This document shows positions 6,824 through 14,560 of a stretch of 26,026 bases of DNA, in pieces (positions within the stretch are counted from its first letter, which is position 1; the number at the start of each line of letters is the position of its first letter). Source of the stretch: Methanobacteriota archaeon (GTDB lineage Archaea; Nanobdellota; Nanobdellia; Woesearchaeales; SM23-78); contig DAOWFR010000077.1 in assembly GCA_030637925.1 (NCBI GenBank), positions 1-26,026 on the forward strand, written 5' to 3'. The notes under the pieces were generated by a model. It was not told where the DNA came from and searched no databases. It saw only the letters and a program-made list of their open reading frames with translations. Both the position numbers and the translations under genes were made by a program.

Positions 6824-7360
6824 ATGAGTTCAAAGATGAAAAACATTAGGATAGAGAAAGTAACCCTTAATATAGGTGCTGGAAAGGAGCAGGCAGTCCT
6901 AGAAAAAGGAATGATTTTACTAAAAAACATTACAGGTGTTTCTCCTGTTAAAACTGTGACTCAGAAGAGGATTGCTGGTTGGGGTTTAAGACCAGGCCTC
7001 CCTATTGGTTGCAAAATAACTCTTAGAAAAGCAAAAGCCAAAGAACTTCTTTCTCGGCTACTTGCAGCACATAATAATTTGCTCTCTAAAACAAATTTTG
7101 ATGGTCATGGCAACATCTCTTTTGGAATCCACGAATATATAGATATCCCTGATGTTAAGTATGACCATAACATAGGTATCCTGGGCTTGCAGGTTTCACT
7201 TACCCTTAACAGACCAGGTTTTAGAATTAAGAAGAGGAAAATTATGAAGAGAAAAATTCCAAGAAAGCACAGGATAAACAAGGAGGAAGCTATTGAATTC
7301 ATGAAGAATAATTTTTCAATGAGCATAAAAGAAGAACAAAAAGACGAAACATCTTTTTGA
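6824..7360 (+). CDS. rpl5: Large-subunit ribosomal protein uL5
   Basis: uL5 binds 5S rRNA and contacts tRNA in the P site. The 178-aa protein shows IRIEKVTLNIGAGKEQAVLEKGMILL, then GWGLRPGLPIGCKITLRKAKAKELLSRLL, FGIHEYIDIPDVKYDHNIGILGLQVSLTLNRPG, and the basic ending. The gap to eS4 is 4 nt. A second ATG (6836) lies four codons in and could also be the start. After the stop a perfect small stem-loop follows. Confidence 0.96.
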   Translation: MSSKMKNIRIEKVTLNIGAGKEQAVLEKGMILLKNITGVSPVKTVTQKRIAGWGLRPGLPIGCKITLRKAKAKELLSRLLAAHNNLLSKTNFDGHGNISFGIHEYIDIPDVKYDHNIGILGLQVSLTLNRPGFRIKKRKIMKRKIPRKHRINKEEAIEFMKNNFSMSIKEEQKDETSF

Positions 7361-7361
7361 C

Positions 7362-7378
7362 TTTAATTAAAAATTAAA
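7362..7378 (+). promoter_or_regulatory. AAA-loop stem-loop after uL5
   Basis: TTTAATT (7362-7368) and AATTAAA (7372-7378) form a perfect 7-bp stem around loop AAA, starting two bases past the uL5 stop. Loop and post-stop position resemble the first stem-loop after uL22. Because it is pure A/T it could also act as a TATA-like element for uS14, or be chance. Confidence 0.35.
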
Positions 7379-7398
7379 TAACACAAGGAGGGATTAGA

Positions 7399-7629
7399 AT
7401 AACCACCAGCCATCATACCAAGGTTTTGAAACAGATAAAGGATAAGCCTGCGAAGCATGCAAAATTCCTTAAGCATAATGTTCCCAGAAAGAGAAAGTTT
7501 GGAAGAAGTGTAAAGAAGTGCAGGAGATGTGGAAGAACTGCTGCTCACATAAGCAAGTATGGCTTACATTTTTGTAGGCAGTGCTTCAGAGAAATCGCGC
7601 ACAAGATAGGTTTTAAAAAATATAGTTGA
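7399..7629 (+). CDS. rps14: Small-subunit ribosomal protein uS14, probable non-canonical AUA start
   Basis: uS14 is a zinc protein of the small-subunit head. The body shows CRRC and CRQC pairs around GRTAAHISKYGLHF, and ends FREIAHKIGFKKYS. The first ordinary start is TTG 7426 (67 aa), but it has no ribosome-binding site at a workable distance. A very strong AAGGAGG (7385-7391) points to ATA 7399, seven nt downstream, which would add nine residues (MTTSHHTKV if initiated with Met). From memory, long-form uS14 of DPANN archaea begin similarly; I could not check. I therefore call 7399, with 7426 as the conservative alternative. Confidence 0.85.
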   Translation: MTTSHHTKVLKQIKDKPAKHAKFLKHNVPRKRKFGRSVKKCRRCGRTAAHISKYGLHFCRQCFREIAHKIGFKKYS

Positions 7630-7641
7630 GGTAGCAAGAAA

Positions 7642-8034
7642 ATGAGTCTTAATGACCCCTTATCAAACGTGCTCTCCCAGATTGATGCTTATGAAAAATC
7701 AGGCAAAAAAGAATTAATTACTAAAAATAATTCAAGGGTAGTGAAGAAAGTACTTAGCATAATGCAGGACCATAAATACATTGGTGGTTTTGAAGAAATC
7801 AATGATTCAAAAGGCGCCCTCTTGAAAATTCATTTGATCGGTAGCATAAATAAGACAGGCGTTATCAAACCGCGCTTTAGTGTAAAAAAAGACTCTTTTG
7901 AAAAATTTGAGAAAAGATTTCTTCCTGCAAAGGATTTTGGAATCCTAATAATAAGTACTTCGCAAGGCATAATAACTCATGTAAATGCAAAGAAGAAAGG
8001 ATTAGGAGGAAGGGTAATAAGTTATTGTTATTGA
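7642..8034 (+). CDS. rps8: Small-subunit ribosomal protein uS8
   Basis: uS8 binds the central domain of 16S rRNA and in bacteria autoregulates the spc operon. The 130-aa protein begins MSLNDPLSNVLSQIDAYEKSGKKEL, has the middle segment YIGGFEEINDSKGALLKIHLIGSINKTGVIKPRFSV, and ends with the conserved GILIISTSQGIITHVNAKKKGLGGRVISYCY. GAGGTAGCAAGAAA precedes the ATG. Confidence 0.97.
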   Translation: MSLNDPLSNVLSQIDAYEKSGKKELITKNNSRVVKKVLSIMQDHKYIGGFEEINDSKGALLKIHLIGSINKTGVIKPRFSVKKDSFEKFEKRFLPAKDFGILIISTSQGIITHVNAKKKGLGGRVISYCY

Positions 8035-8036
8035 AA

Positions 8037-8582
8037 ATGAAGCAGAACCTAAAAGAAGAACTGGAAATCCCTGAGGCAACAAACATTAGGATAGAGAAAG
8101 GAGTATTCATAGTTAAGGGTGAGAAAGGGGAATTACAAAAAACCCTTCACAACCCAAAGATAAGTTCAAGAGTCATAGGTAATAAAGTGGTTTTTGAATC
8201 AAAAAGAGCAACGCAGAGGGAGAAAAAGCTTATCAAGACATACCTTGCTCATTTAAAAAATATGATTTTCGGAGTTAGTAAGGGTCATTCCTATAAACTA
8301 AAGATTTGCTCAGGACACTTTCCTATGAGTGTTGGTGTGAAAGGAGATGTTTTTGAGATAAAAAACTTTATTGGAGAAACAGTTCCAAGAACCATTACAA
8401 TACCCAGAGGAGTAAGTGTGAAAGTTGAAGGACAATTCATAGTTGTTGAAGGAATTAATAAGGACCTGGCTAGCCAGACTGCTGCCCTAATAGAAAAACT
8501 TACAAAAAGATCTGGTTATGATAAAAGAGTATTTCAGGATGGCATCTTTATAATAGAAAAGGATGGTAAACCAATAAAATGA
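8037..8582 (+). CDS. rpl6: Large-subunit ribosomal protein uL6
   Basis: uL6 sits near the sarcin-ricin loop at the factor-binding site. ATG 8037 gives 181 aa starting MKQNLKEELEIPEA, two bases after the uS8 stop; in-frame TTGs at 8025 and 8031 overlap uS8 and seem less likely. Signatures are VFIVKGEKGELQKTLHNPKI in the first repeat domain and VEGQFIVVEGINKDLASQTAALIEKLTK in the second. The stop overlaps eL32 (ATGA). Confidence 0.95.
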   Translation: MKQNLKEELEIPEATNIRIEKGVFIVKGEKGELQKTLHNPKISSRVIGNKVVFESKRATQREKKLIKTYLAHLKNMIFGVSKGHSYKLKICSGHFPMSVGVKGDVFEIKNFIGETVPRTITIPRGVSVKVEGQFIVVEGINKDLASQTAALIEKLTKRSGYDKRVFQDGIFIIEKDGKPIK

Positions 8583-9208
8583 GCCAAGTAAAAGAATTAT
8601 TAGAGAAAAGAACTCAGTCAAAGAAAAAGAAACCTAATTTTATTAGAAGGAACGTTCACAAGAAGAAAAGATTAAAGAGTTCATGGAGAAGACCACGAGG
8701 CCTGCATAACAAGCAAAGGCTTAAGAAAAGAGGTCATGTCAAAAATCCAAGTAGTGGTTATAGAGCTTCTAAAAGAGTAAGAGGGATTCATAAATCAGGC
8801 CTGGTTCTTGTGACTGTATCAAACCTTAACCAGTTGAACTTAGTAACAAAGAACCAGGGAATAGTATTGTCCTCAAACCTAGGAGATAAAAAAAGAAAAA
8901 TCATCATAGAAGAGATAAAAAAGAAAGGTCTTCCCCTGCTTAATCTTGATGCTGATAAAACTCTTGCAAGAATTGAATCTAAAATAAAAGAAAGACAAGA
9001 ACTGCAAAAAAAGAAGTTAGAGAAAAAGAAAGAAAAAAAGAAGGGCATAGAGGCAAAGGTAAAGAAAGAAGAGGTAAAAAAGGAAGAGGCAAAGAAAGAA
9101 GAGGCAAAGAAAGAAGAGGCAGAGAAGAAGGAGCCAGAGCTAACAGATGAGGAAAAGAAAAAACTTGAAAAACAAGAAAAGGACAAACTCCTGACCAAAA
9201 AAACATAG
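8579..9208 (+). CDS. rpl32e: Large-subunit ribosomal protein eL32 with Lys/Glu repeat tail
   Basis: Archaeal/eukaryotic-only protein. The core, residues ~1-135, has NFIRRNVHKKKRLKSSWRRPRGLHNKQR, then GYRASKRVRGIHKSGLVLVTVSNLNQLN, and ends near LNLDADKTLARIESKIKERQ. The last ~70 residues are a charged tail built partly from KKEEA repeats. It is coupled to uL6 by an ATGA overlap. Confidence 0.95.
   Translation: MSQVKELLEKRTQSKKKKPNFIRRNVHKKKRLKSSWRRPRGLHNKQRLKKRGHVKNPSSGYRASKRVRGIHKSGLVLVTVSNLNQLNLVTKNQGIVLSSNLGDKKRKIIIEEIKKKGLPLLNLDADKTLARIESKIKERQELQKKKLEKKKEKKKGIEAKVKKEEVKKEEAKKEEAKKEEAEKKEPELTDEEKKKLEKQEKDKLLTKKT
9062..9136 (+). repeat. 15-bp coding tandem repeat in the eL32 tail
   Basis: Five imperfect units of AAGAAAGAAGAGGCA encode Lys-Lys-Glu-Glu-Ala (first unit ends Val). 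Units three and four are identical at the DNA level, which points to recent slippage. The reverse strand stays open here only because of this composition. Confidence 0.85.
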
Positions 9209-9243
9209 CTGGATAATATTAAAGATTAAATGGGAAGGTTAAT

Positions 9244-9840
9244 ATGATATTAAAGCTTCAGAAAAGGCTTGCAGCAAGCGTCCTAAGATGCTCTGAGAAA
9301 AGAGTTGTGCTTGATCCTGCAAGATTGGAGGATATAAAAGAAGCAATAACTAAGACAGATATAAGGCTGCTTGTTGGCGAAGGCGCTATAAGAGCAACAC
9401 CTAAGAAGGGTGTGTCAAGGGTTAGAGCTAACAAAAAGAAAGTTCAGAAGAGGAAAGGCTTGAGAAAAGGACAAGGCAGGAGAAAGGGCAAGGCTACTGC
9501 TAGGGAATCAAAAAAAGAGAGGTGGATGAGGAAGGTAAGAGCTCAGAGGAAATTATTAAAGTCTCTTAAGAAGAAAGCATTGATAAAACCTGATGTTTAC
9601 AAAGAGCTTTATACTAAATCAAAAGGGGGTTTCTTCAGAAACATAAAGCACATCAAACTCTATATTCAGGAACACGGCTTCTTGAAACCTAAGAAAAGTG
9701 CAAAACAAGAAGGAGCAAAGCAAAAAGGGGCAAAGCAGGAAAGAGCAAAGCAAGAGAAAGCAAAACAAAAAGAGACAACACAGGAAAAAAAGATTTCAAT
9801 AAAAGAAAAGGAAACATCTAAAACATCCAGAAAAAAGTGA
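9244..9840 (+). CDS. rpl19e: Large-subunit ribosomal protein eL19 with repeat tail
   Basis: Archaeal/eukaryotic large-subunit protein that also makes an intersubunit bridge. The core (~150 residues) starts MILKLQKRLAASVLRCSEKRVVLDPARLEDIKEAITKTDIR and continues through RKGLRKGQGRRKGKATARESKKERWMRKVRAQRK to the helical end KSKGGFFRNIKHIKLYIQEHG. Then come about six AKQ(E/K)(G/R/K) pentapeptide repeats and a Lys/Thr tail. GGGAAGGTTAAT precedes the ATG. Confidence 0.96.
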   Translation: MILKLQKRLAASVLRCSEKRVVLDPARLEDIKEAITKTDIRLLVGEGAIRATPKKGVSRVRANKKKVQKRKGLRKGQGRRKGKATARESKKERWMRKVRAQRKLLKSLKKKALIKPDVYKELYTKSKGGFFRNIKHIKLYIQEHGFLKPKKSAKQEGAKQKGAKQERAKQEKAKQKETTQEKKISIKEKETSKTSRKK

Positions 9841-9845
9841 ATGAG

Positions 9846-10406
9846 ATGAAAAAGAAGAACATAATTCCATATCATAGGAAAAGAGAAGGAAGAACCAATT
9901 ATAAGAAAAGACTTAAGCTTCTCAAGAGCAAGAAGCCCAGGCTTATTATTAGGAAAACCAATAAACAAATAATTCTTCAAATAGCAGAATACACTCCTAA
10001 TGGCGACAAGATTATATGTGGGGTAAACTCAAATATTTTAAAAAAGGCAGGATGGAAATATTCATGCAATAACCTGCCTGCTTGCTATTTAGCAGGATTA
10101 TTCCTGGGTAAGAAAGCCTTAGCCAAAAAAGTGGATAAAGCAATACTTGATGCTGGCTTACAAACCCTTGTTCCTGGTTCAAGGATTTATGCTGCGCTTA
10201 AAGGTGTGATTGACTCAGGCATGAACATACCTGTTTCAAACAAGATTTTTCCATCCCAAGAAAGGTTATCAGGAGTACACATAACTGCTTTTTTTTCAAC
10301 TAATAAGAATCCAACTCAATTCTCTGCGTATAAGAAAAAAAACTTAGATCTTAAAGAATTAAAACAAGCTTTTGAAGCTTATAAGAAAAAGATAATGAGT
10401 GGTTGA
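9846..10406 (+). CDS. rpl18: Large-subunit ribosomal protein uL18
   Basis: uL18 binds 5S rRNA together with uL5. Family marks are TNYKKRLKLLKSKKPRLIIRKTNKQIILQIAEY, NLPACYLAGLFLGKKAL, and KIFPSQERLSGVHITAFF. I choose ATG 9846 (186 aa, MKKKNIIPYHRK...); GTG 9837, which overlaps the eL19 stop, would add three residues and is nearly as likely. The stop TGA overlaps the ATG of uS5 (TGATG). Confidence 0.94.
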   Translation: MKKKNIIPYHRKREGRTNYKKRLKLLKSKKPRLIIRKTNKQIILQIAEYTPNGDKIICGVNSNILKKAGWKYSCNNLPACYLAGLFLGKKALAKKVDKAILDAGLQTLVPGSRIYAALKGVIDSGMNIPVSNKIFPSQERLSGVHITAFFSTNKNPTQFSAYKKKNLDLKELKQAFEAYKKKIMSG

Positions 10407-11290
10407 TGTTTATGGCAAAAAGAAAAGAATCAGGTAAAAAAGAAGAACAGGGAAAAACAAAAAAACCAGTAAATAAAGTAGAAGCAGCTTCAAAAAAGGG
10501 AAGAACTGCACAAAAAACTGTTGATATCTCTGGGTGGAAACCAAAGACAGAACTCGGTAAAAAAGTTAAGAACAGAGAAATAACAAATATTGATGAGATA
10601 TTAGATAACTCTTTAAGGATACTTGAGTTAGAAATAGTTGATGCTCTTCTAAACCTAGAACAAGACTTGCTACTTATAGGACAGTCAAAAGGTAAGTTCG
10701 GAGGAGGCTCCAGACGAGTATTTAGACAGACCCAGAAGAAGACAAGAGAAGGGAACAAGCCCAAATTCTCAACCATAGCAGTTGTTGGTGATAAGAACGG
10801 ACATGTTGGTATTGGTTTTGGCAAATCAAAAGAGACTGTGCCTGCAAGAGAAAAAGCAATTAGAAAAGCTAAACTTAACATATTTAAGATTAGAAGAGGG
10901 TGTGGTTCCTGGGAGTGTGGTTGTGGAGAGCCTCACTCAATTCCATTTACTGTTACTGGTAAGTGTGGCTCAGTTGAAATAAAACTAATACCGGCTCCTA
11001 AAGGAAAAGGTCTTTGCTGTGAAAAAGAGATTGCAAAGATACTTGAACTAGCCGGGGTCAAGGATGTCTGGACCAAAACAAGAGGTCAGACCAAGAACAA
11101 AGTTAATTTTGTTTATTCATGTGAAGATGCTCTTAGAAAACTTGTTAAGACCAAGGTACAGCCAGAGCATTTTAATACTCTTGCTATAGCAGAAGGCAGT
11201 CTGGCTGAGGAGCAAGCACAAGAGGAAAAAGAAGAAGGAAAAGAAGGAAAAGAAGGAACAGAAGAAACAAAGGGAACAGCACAAAAATGA
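10406..11290 (+). CDS. rps5: Small-subunit ribosomal protein uS5, extended at both ends
   Basis: uS5 contributes to decoding accuracy and the mRNA entry helicase. The central double-stranded-RNA-binding part reads FSTIAVVGDKNGHVGIGFGKSKETVPAREKAI, followed by the archaeal CGSWECGCGEPHSIPFTVTGKCGS and the C-terminal KGLCCEKEIAKILELAGVKDVWTKTRGQT. The protein is 294 aa from ATG 10406 (ATG 10412 also fits, giving MAKRKE). The ~40-residue basic N-terminus and ~40-residue Glu/Gly/Lys C-terminus are extra. The stop overlaps uL30 (ATGA). Confidence 0.95.
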   Translation: MFMAKRKESGKKEEQGKTKKPVNKVEAASKKGRTAQKTVDISGWKPKTELGKKVKNREITNIDEILDNSLRILELEIVDALLNLEQDLLLIGQSKGKFGGGSRRVFRQTQKKTREGNKPKFSTIAVVGDKNGHVGIGFGKSKETVPAREKAIRKAKLNIFKIRRGCGSWECGCGEPHSIPFTVTGKCGSVEIKLIPAPKGKGLCCEKEIAKILELAGVKDVWTKTRGQTKNKVNFVYSCEDALRKLVKTKVQPEHFNTLAIAEGSLAEEQAQEEKEEGKEGKEGTEETKGTAQK

Positions 11291-11739
11291 GAGCAGAACA
11301 AAAAACAAATACTAAAATACAGGTTAAAACAATTAAAACAGTTAGTAAGACAGACGTAGGTAAGGGAAAACTAGCTTTAATACTTGTACGTGGCTTAGTA
11401 GGAGTAAGAAAGGATATCAAAGCAGCTCTTTACTCACTAAGGCTTAGGAAGAAACATGCATGTGTTGTTATAGAAAACACCCATAGTAACAGGGCCTCTG
11501 CTGTGAAATGCAAGGATTATATTACTTATGGTGAGATTAATGATGAAACCCTTAAACAACTCCTAGAAAAGAGAGGAAGAAAAGACCCTAAGAAAAAGGG
11601 ATACTTAAAAAAGTTCTTTTTACTTCATCCTCCAAGAGGAGGGTTTGAGAGGAAAGGCATAAAGACTCCTTTTAAAAAAGGCGGAGCTCTGGGTTACCGA
11701 GGACCTAAAATTAATGAGTTAATAAAAAAGATGCTCTAA
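11287..11739 (+). CDS. rpl30: Large-subunit ribosomal protein uL30
   Basis: The 150-aa protein is of the long archaeal type: LALILVRGLVGVRKDIKAALYSLRLRKKHACVVIENTHS, YITYGEINDETLKQLLEKRGR, and the extension with FFLLHPPRGGFERKGIKTPFKKGGALGYRGPKINELIKKML, which is specific to archaea/eukaryotes. It overlaps uS5 by 4 nt and is separated from the Nudix-like ORF by one base. Confidence 0.96.
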   Translation: MRAEQKTNTKIQVKTIKTVSKTDVGKGKLALILVRGLVGVRKDIKAALYSLRLRKKHACVVIENTHSNRASAVKCKDYITYGEINDETLKQLLEKRGRKDPKKKGYLKKFFLLHPPRGGFERKGIKTPFKKGGALGYRGPKINELIKKML

Positions 11740-11740
11740 A

Positions 11741-12163
11741 ATGGAACTTTACAAGTTTGATAAAGGAAGTTTCCTAGTAAATTTGTTAGCAATAATCTAT
11801 GATCCAAAAACAAGGAAGATACTTATTGGAAGAAGAGAAAACGATCCACACATTAAAGAACTTTCCTGGTGTTTTCCTGGTGGAAGACCTTCTTATAAAG
11901 AAGATCTAGAATTTTATCTTAAGCACATAATTAAAATTAAAACAGGATTAGAAGTAGATGTAAAAAAAGTGGTTTTTGCAAAGACTTACCCAGAAAAAAG
12001 AGAGTTCTTATCAATTTATTATTTCACAGAACTAATTGGTGGAGAAGAAAAACCAAGCAGGAATATAAAAGAATTGAAATGGGTAAAACCGACAGAGGTT
12101 AAAGATTATTTTACCACTTCACTACACCCAAAAGTTTTAGAATTCTTAAAAACCCTGGAGTAA
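11741..12163 (+). CDS. Nudix-fold protein with degenerate catalytic box, inside the ribosomal operon
   Basis: A 140-aa single-domain Nudix protein. The fold is seen in VNLLAIIYDPKTRKILIGRRE, SWCFPGGRPSYKED, and the end ELKWVKPTEVKDYF. The box G-x5-E-x7-REUxEExGU aligns with exact spacing: Gly48, Glu54, then His62-Ile63-Ile64-Lys65-Ile66-Lys67-Thr68-Gly69-Leu70. So the RE pair became HI and the metal-binding EE pair became IK. It probably does not hydrolyse nucleotides by the usual mechanism and may bind a ligand or RNA. It is one base after uL30 and two before uL15, so it should be co-transcribed with them. Role unknown. Confidence 0.85.
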   Translation: MELYKFDKGSFLVNLLAIIYDPKTRKILIGRRENDPHIKELSWCFPGGRPSYKEDLEFYLKHIIKIKTGLEVDVKKVVFAKTYPEKREFLSIYYFTELIGGEEKPSRNIKELKWVKPTEVKDYFTTSLHPKVLEFLKTLE

Positions 12164-12165
12164 AA

Positions 12166-12732
12166 ATGAGATTCAAAAAGAAAAAAGTTACAAAGTACAG
12201 GGGCAGCAAGACCCATGGTGGTGGTGCTATGAAAAAGAGAAGAGGTGCTGGTAACCGTGGGGGTAGAGGCAGGGCTGGAAGTGGTAAGAGAGGAGATGCA
12301 AAGAAACCTAGTTATTGGAAGGAAAAGACTGGTAAAAGAGGTTTTACTTCAAAGAGCAGAAAAAAGATAAAAGCCCTTAATCTTGAGGTTATTCATAACA
12401 AGCTTAACTCTTGGCTTGAACAAGGCCTTGTACTTAAAAAACCAACAGGTTATGAAGTTGAATTAAAAAAACTTGGTTATAATAAACTCTTAGGTAAGGG
12501 AAATGTTAAAGTAAAGCTTAACATAATCACTGGCTTTGCATCAAAAAGAGCAATTGAAAAAGTAAAGAAGGCTGGTGGTGATGTAAAGGTTCTGAGTTTG
12601 AAAGTTAAGAAAGAGAAGAGGGAAGGAGTAAAAGAGAAAAAGCAAGAAGGGGTTAAGAAAGAAGTGAAGAAAGAGGAAGTAAAGAAAGAAGAAGTGAAAG
12701 TAGAAGAAAAAGAAATTAAAAAAGAAAATTAA
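12166..12732 (+). CDS. rpl15: Large-subunit ribosomal protein uL15 with Lys/Glu tail
   Basis: uL15 is a late-assembly large-subunit protein. The N-terminus RFKKKKVTKYRGSKTHGGGAMKKRRGAGNRGGRGRAGSGKRG is the classic Gly/Arg/Lys-rich arm. The globular part has LEVIHNKLNSWLEQG and ends VKVKLNIITGFASKRAIEKVKKAGGDVKVL. About 40 residues of KKEEVK-type tail follow (188 aa in all). It is two bases after the Nudix-like ORF. Confidence 0.95.
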   Translation: MRFKKKKVTKYRGSKTHGGGAMKKRRGAGNRGGRGRAGSGKRGDAKKPSYWKEKTGKRGFTSKSRKKIKALNLEVIHNKLNSWLEQGLVLKKPTGYEVELKKLGYNKLLGKGNVKVKLNIITGFASKRAIEKVKKAGGDVKVLSLKVKKEKREGVKEKKQEGVKKEVKKEEVKKEEVKVEEKEIKKEN

Positions 12733-12761
12733 GTGGCATACGGCGTTTAAAGGTTAAAAAA

Positions 12762-14132
12762 ATGGGTTGGTTTGAAAACATACTGTATAATCTTCCTGAA
12801 ATAAAAGCACCTACACAGAAAAGACTCGCTTTTAAGGAAAAACTAAAGTGGACTCTTATAATCCTTGTGTTATTCTTTATCCTTGGGCTAGTTCCATTGT
12901 ATGGTTTAGGAGCTAATGCTCTTCAACAATTCGAATTTTTATCAGTCATCCTAGGAGCAAGCTTTGGAAGCATTATTAGCCTGGGTATTGGTCCAATAGT
13001 AACTGCTTCAATAGTCTTACAACTGCTTAATGGCTCAGGCCTTGTAAAGTTTGACTTAACAACACATGATGGAAAAAGAAGATTCCAAGGAATCCAGAAA
13101 TTAATGTCTATAGGTTTTATAATCTTAGAATCATTTATTTACATTCAGATGGGTGGTCTAACTCCTTCAGCAGGAATCTCTCCTTTAATTCTTATCTTTC
13201 AGTTATTCCTAGGAGGCGTGCTAATAATGTTCATGGATGAGGTTGTTAGCAAATGGGGTTTTGGCTCAGGAATTAGCTTGTTTATTGCAGGGGGTGTTTC
13301 TCAGACCCTATTCGTAAGAGCTTTTAATCCTTTACCAAGCCCTACTAATCCCGGGGTAGCCACAGGAGCTGTTCCTGCTCTTATACAATCCTTAAGTGCA
13401 GGCGATCCTGTAACAGCAGGTTTGATGTTTGCAGCAATAGCAGCAACCATTGTTGTCTTCTTGCTTGTGGTTTATGCTCAGGCTATGAGAGTAGAAGTTC
13501 CTCTGAGCTTTGGCAGAGTAAGAGGTTATGGCATCAGATGGCCTTTACAGTTCTTTTACACTAGCGTCATCCCTGTGATTCTAGTTGCTGCTCTTATTGC
13601 CAATATCCAGTTATTTGCTCGTTTATTATCCAATGCAGGTATAACTATATTAGGAACCTTCTCAGGCAATACTCCTGTTTCTGGCTTAGCAGTATGGCTT
13701 TATGGCCCTTCTATTGTGCGTAACATAATAACCCATTCTCTTCAATGGGCTGATGTAGGGCATGCTCTTGTTTATGTATTATTCATGATGTTTGGTGCAA
13801 TGATATTCAGTATCTTTTGGGTGCAGACCTCTGGGCTTGATGCTAGGAGCCAGGCCAATCAGATGATAAGCTCAGGATTGCAAATACCTGGGTTTAGAAA
13901 AGACATTCGTGTGCTTGAGAGGATGCTTAATAGGTATATCTGGCCTTTAACAGTTGTTGGTGGGCTTGCAGTAGGCTTATTAGCTGCTCTTGCAGATATA
14001 TCAGGGGCCTTAGCCAGTGGAACAGGAATATTACTTACAGTAATGATAGTATATCGTCTCTACGAGGAGATTGCTCAGCAGCACATGATGGACATGAACC
14101 CAATGATGAGAAAGTTTATGACTGGTGGATAG
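12762..14132 (+). CDS. secY: Protein translocase subunit SecY
   Basis: SecY is the channel of the Sec translocon. The 456-aa protein has about ten hydrophobic spans, starting with KWTLIILVLFFILGLVPLYGL. The archaeal pattern is plain in FLSVILGASFGSIISLGIGPIVTASIVLQLL, EVVSKWGFGSGISLFIAGGV, and the cytoplasmic loop QAMRVEVPLSFGRVRGYGIRWPLQFFYTSVIPVIL. The C-terminus is short. AAAGGT at 12750-12755 may be its ribosome-binding site. It closes the ribosomal operon, so the translocon is made with the ribosome. Confidence 0.97.
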   Translation: MGWFENILYNLPEIKAPTQKRLAFKEKLKWTLIILVLFFILGLVPLYGLGANALQQFEFLSVILGASFGSIISLGIGPIVTASIVLQLLNGSGLVKFDLTTHDGKRRFQGIQKLMSIGFIILESFIYIQMGGLTPSAGISPLILIFQLFLGGVLIMFMDEVVSKWGFGSGISLFIAGGVSQTLFVRAFNPLPSPTNPGVATGAVPALIQSLSAGDPVTAGLMFAAIAATIVVFLLVVYAQAMRVEVPLSFGRVRGYGIRWPLQFFYTSVIPVILVAALIANIQLFARLLSNAGITILGTFSGNTPVSGLAVWLYGPSIVRNIITHSLQWADVGHALVYVLFMMFGAMIFSIFWVQTSGLDARSQANQMISSGLQIPGFRKDIRVLERMLNRYIWPLTVVGGLAVGLLAALADISGALASGTGILLTVMIVYRLYEEIAQQHMMDMNPMMRKFMTGG

Positions 14133-14139
14133 CGATAAG

Positions 14140-14147
14140 TTTATATA
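14140..14147 (+). promoter_or_regulatory. TATA box for the zinc-ribbon gene
   Basis: TTTATATA is centred ~29 nt before ATG 14174, so transcription should begin at or a few bases before the start codon (leaderless). It lies just after the secY stop, marking the end of the ribosomal operon. Confidence 0.7.
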
Positions 14148-14173
14148 TCTTTTTTTATTTCTTTATTTTTAAT

Positions 14174-14542
14174 ATGGAAGGTATGAAAAGGAAAATAGAT
14201 TTAGATAAAATTGTTAAAGATTATATTAAGAAACATTCTATTCGTTTTATTAGTGTTAATTTAGAAGATGAGAACTCTTTTTCTTATTTGGCTACAAAAA
14301 TAATGGTGATACATGAGATATCAAAAGGGCCTGTGCCTTTACCTCTTGGATTAACTGAAGAAGTTTATATGAGTAAATGCCATAAGGAGCCTGTTTTAGA
14401 TGTTAAAGGAGTTCTTTATTGCTTAGAGTGTGGATATGAAACAAAAGCTAAGACAGAAGTTCGAGAGAGTGTATATGGTATGCATGTTCGAGCTTCAACT
14501 CCTAAAAATCCTCTAGACTTACTTCGGCCTTTTACCATTTAA
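14174..14542 (+). CDS. Small protein with a zinc-ribbon-like motif, unknown function
   Basis: I do not recognise this 122-aa protein. It has a charged N-terminal helix (KRKIDLDKIVKDYIKKH), a central part with LATKIMVIHEISKGPVPLPLGL, and a likely metal site formed by Cys69-His70 and Cys83-x2-Cys86. No signal peptide or membrane span is visible. It has its own TATA box and probably a leaderless message. It occupies the place between secY and the DUF106 gene where many archaea carry adk, but has no P-loop. A regulatory or nucleic-acid-binding protein is possible. Confidence 0.75.
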   Translation: MEGMKRKIDLDKIVKDYIKKHSIRFISVNLEDENSFSYLATKIMVIHEISKGPVPLPLGLTEEVYMSKCHKEPVLDVKGVLYCLECGYETKAKTEVRESVYGMHVRASTPKNPLDLLRPFTI

Positions 14543-14560
14543 ATCTATTTTTTAACAACC

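Noticed and set aside
6100..7431. Identical 12-mer AAGGTTTTGAAA before eS4 (6100-6111) and inside uS14 (7420-7431).
   Set aside because: The second copy encodes Lys-Val-Leu-Lys in the extended uS14; the match is best explained as chance.
8788..9206. Long reverse-strand open frames opposite the eL32 tail (and similar ones opposite the uL4, uL22, uS5 and eL19 tails).
   Set aside because: They mirror AAG/GAA-rich tails, giving Ser/Phe-only sequences with no domains or ribosome-binding sites; they are composition artefacts.
9062..9780. Regular short repeats that might suggest a CRISPR-like array.
   Set aside because: The units are 15 bp, contiguous, without spacers, and encode charged tails of eL32 and eL19.
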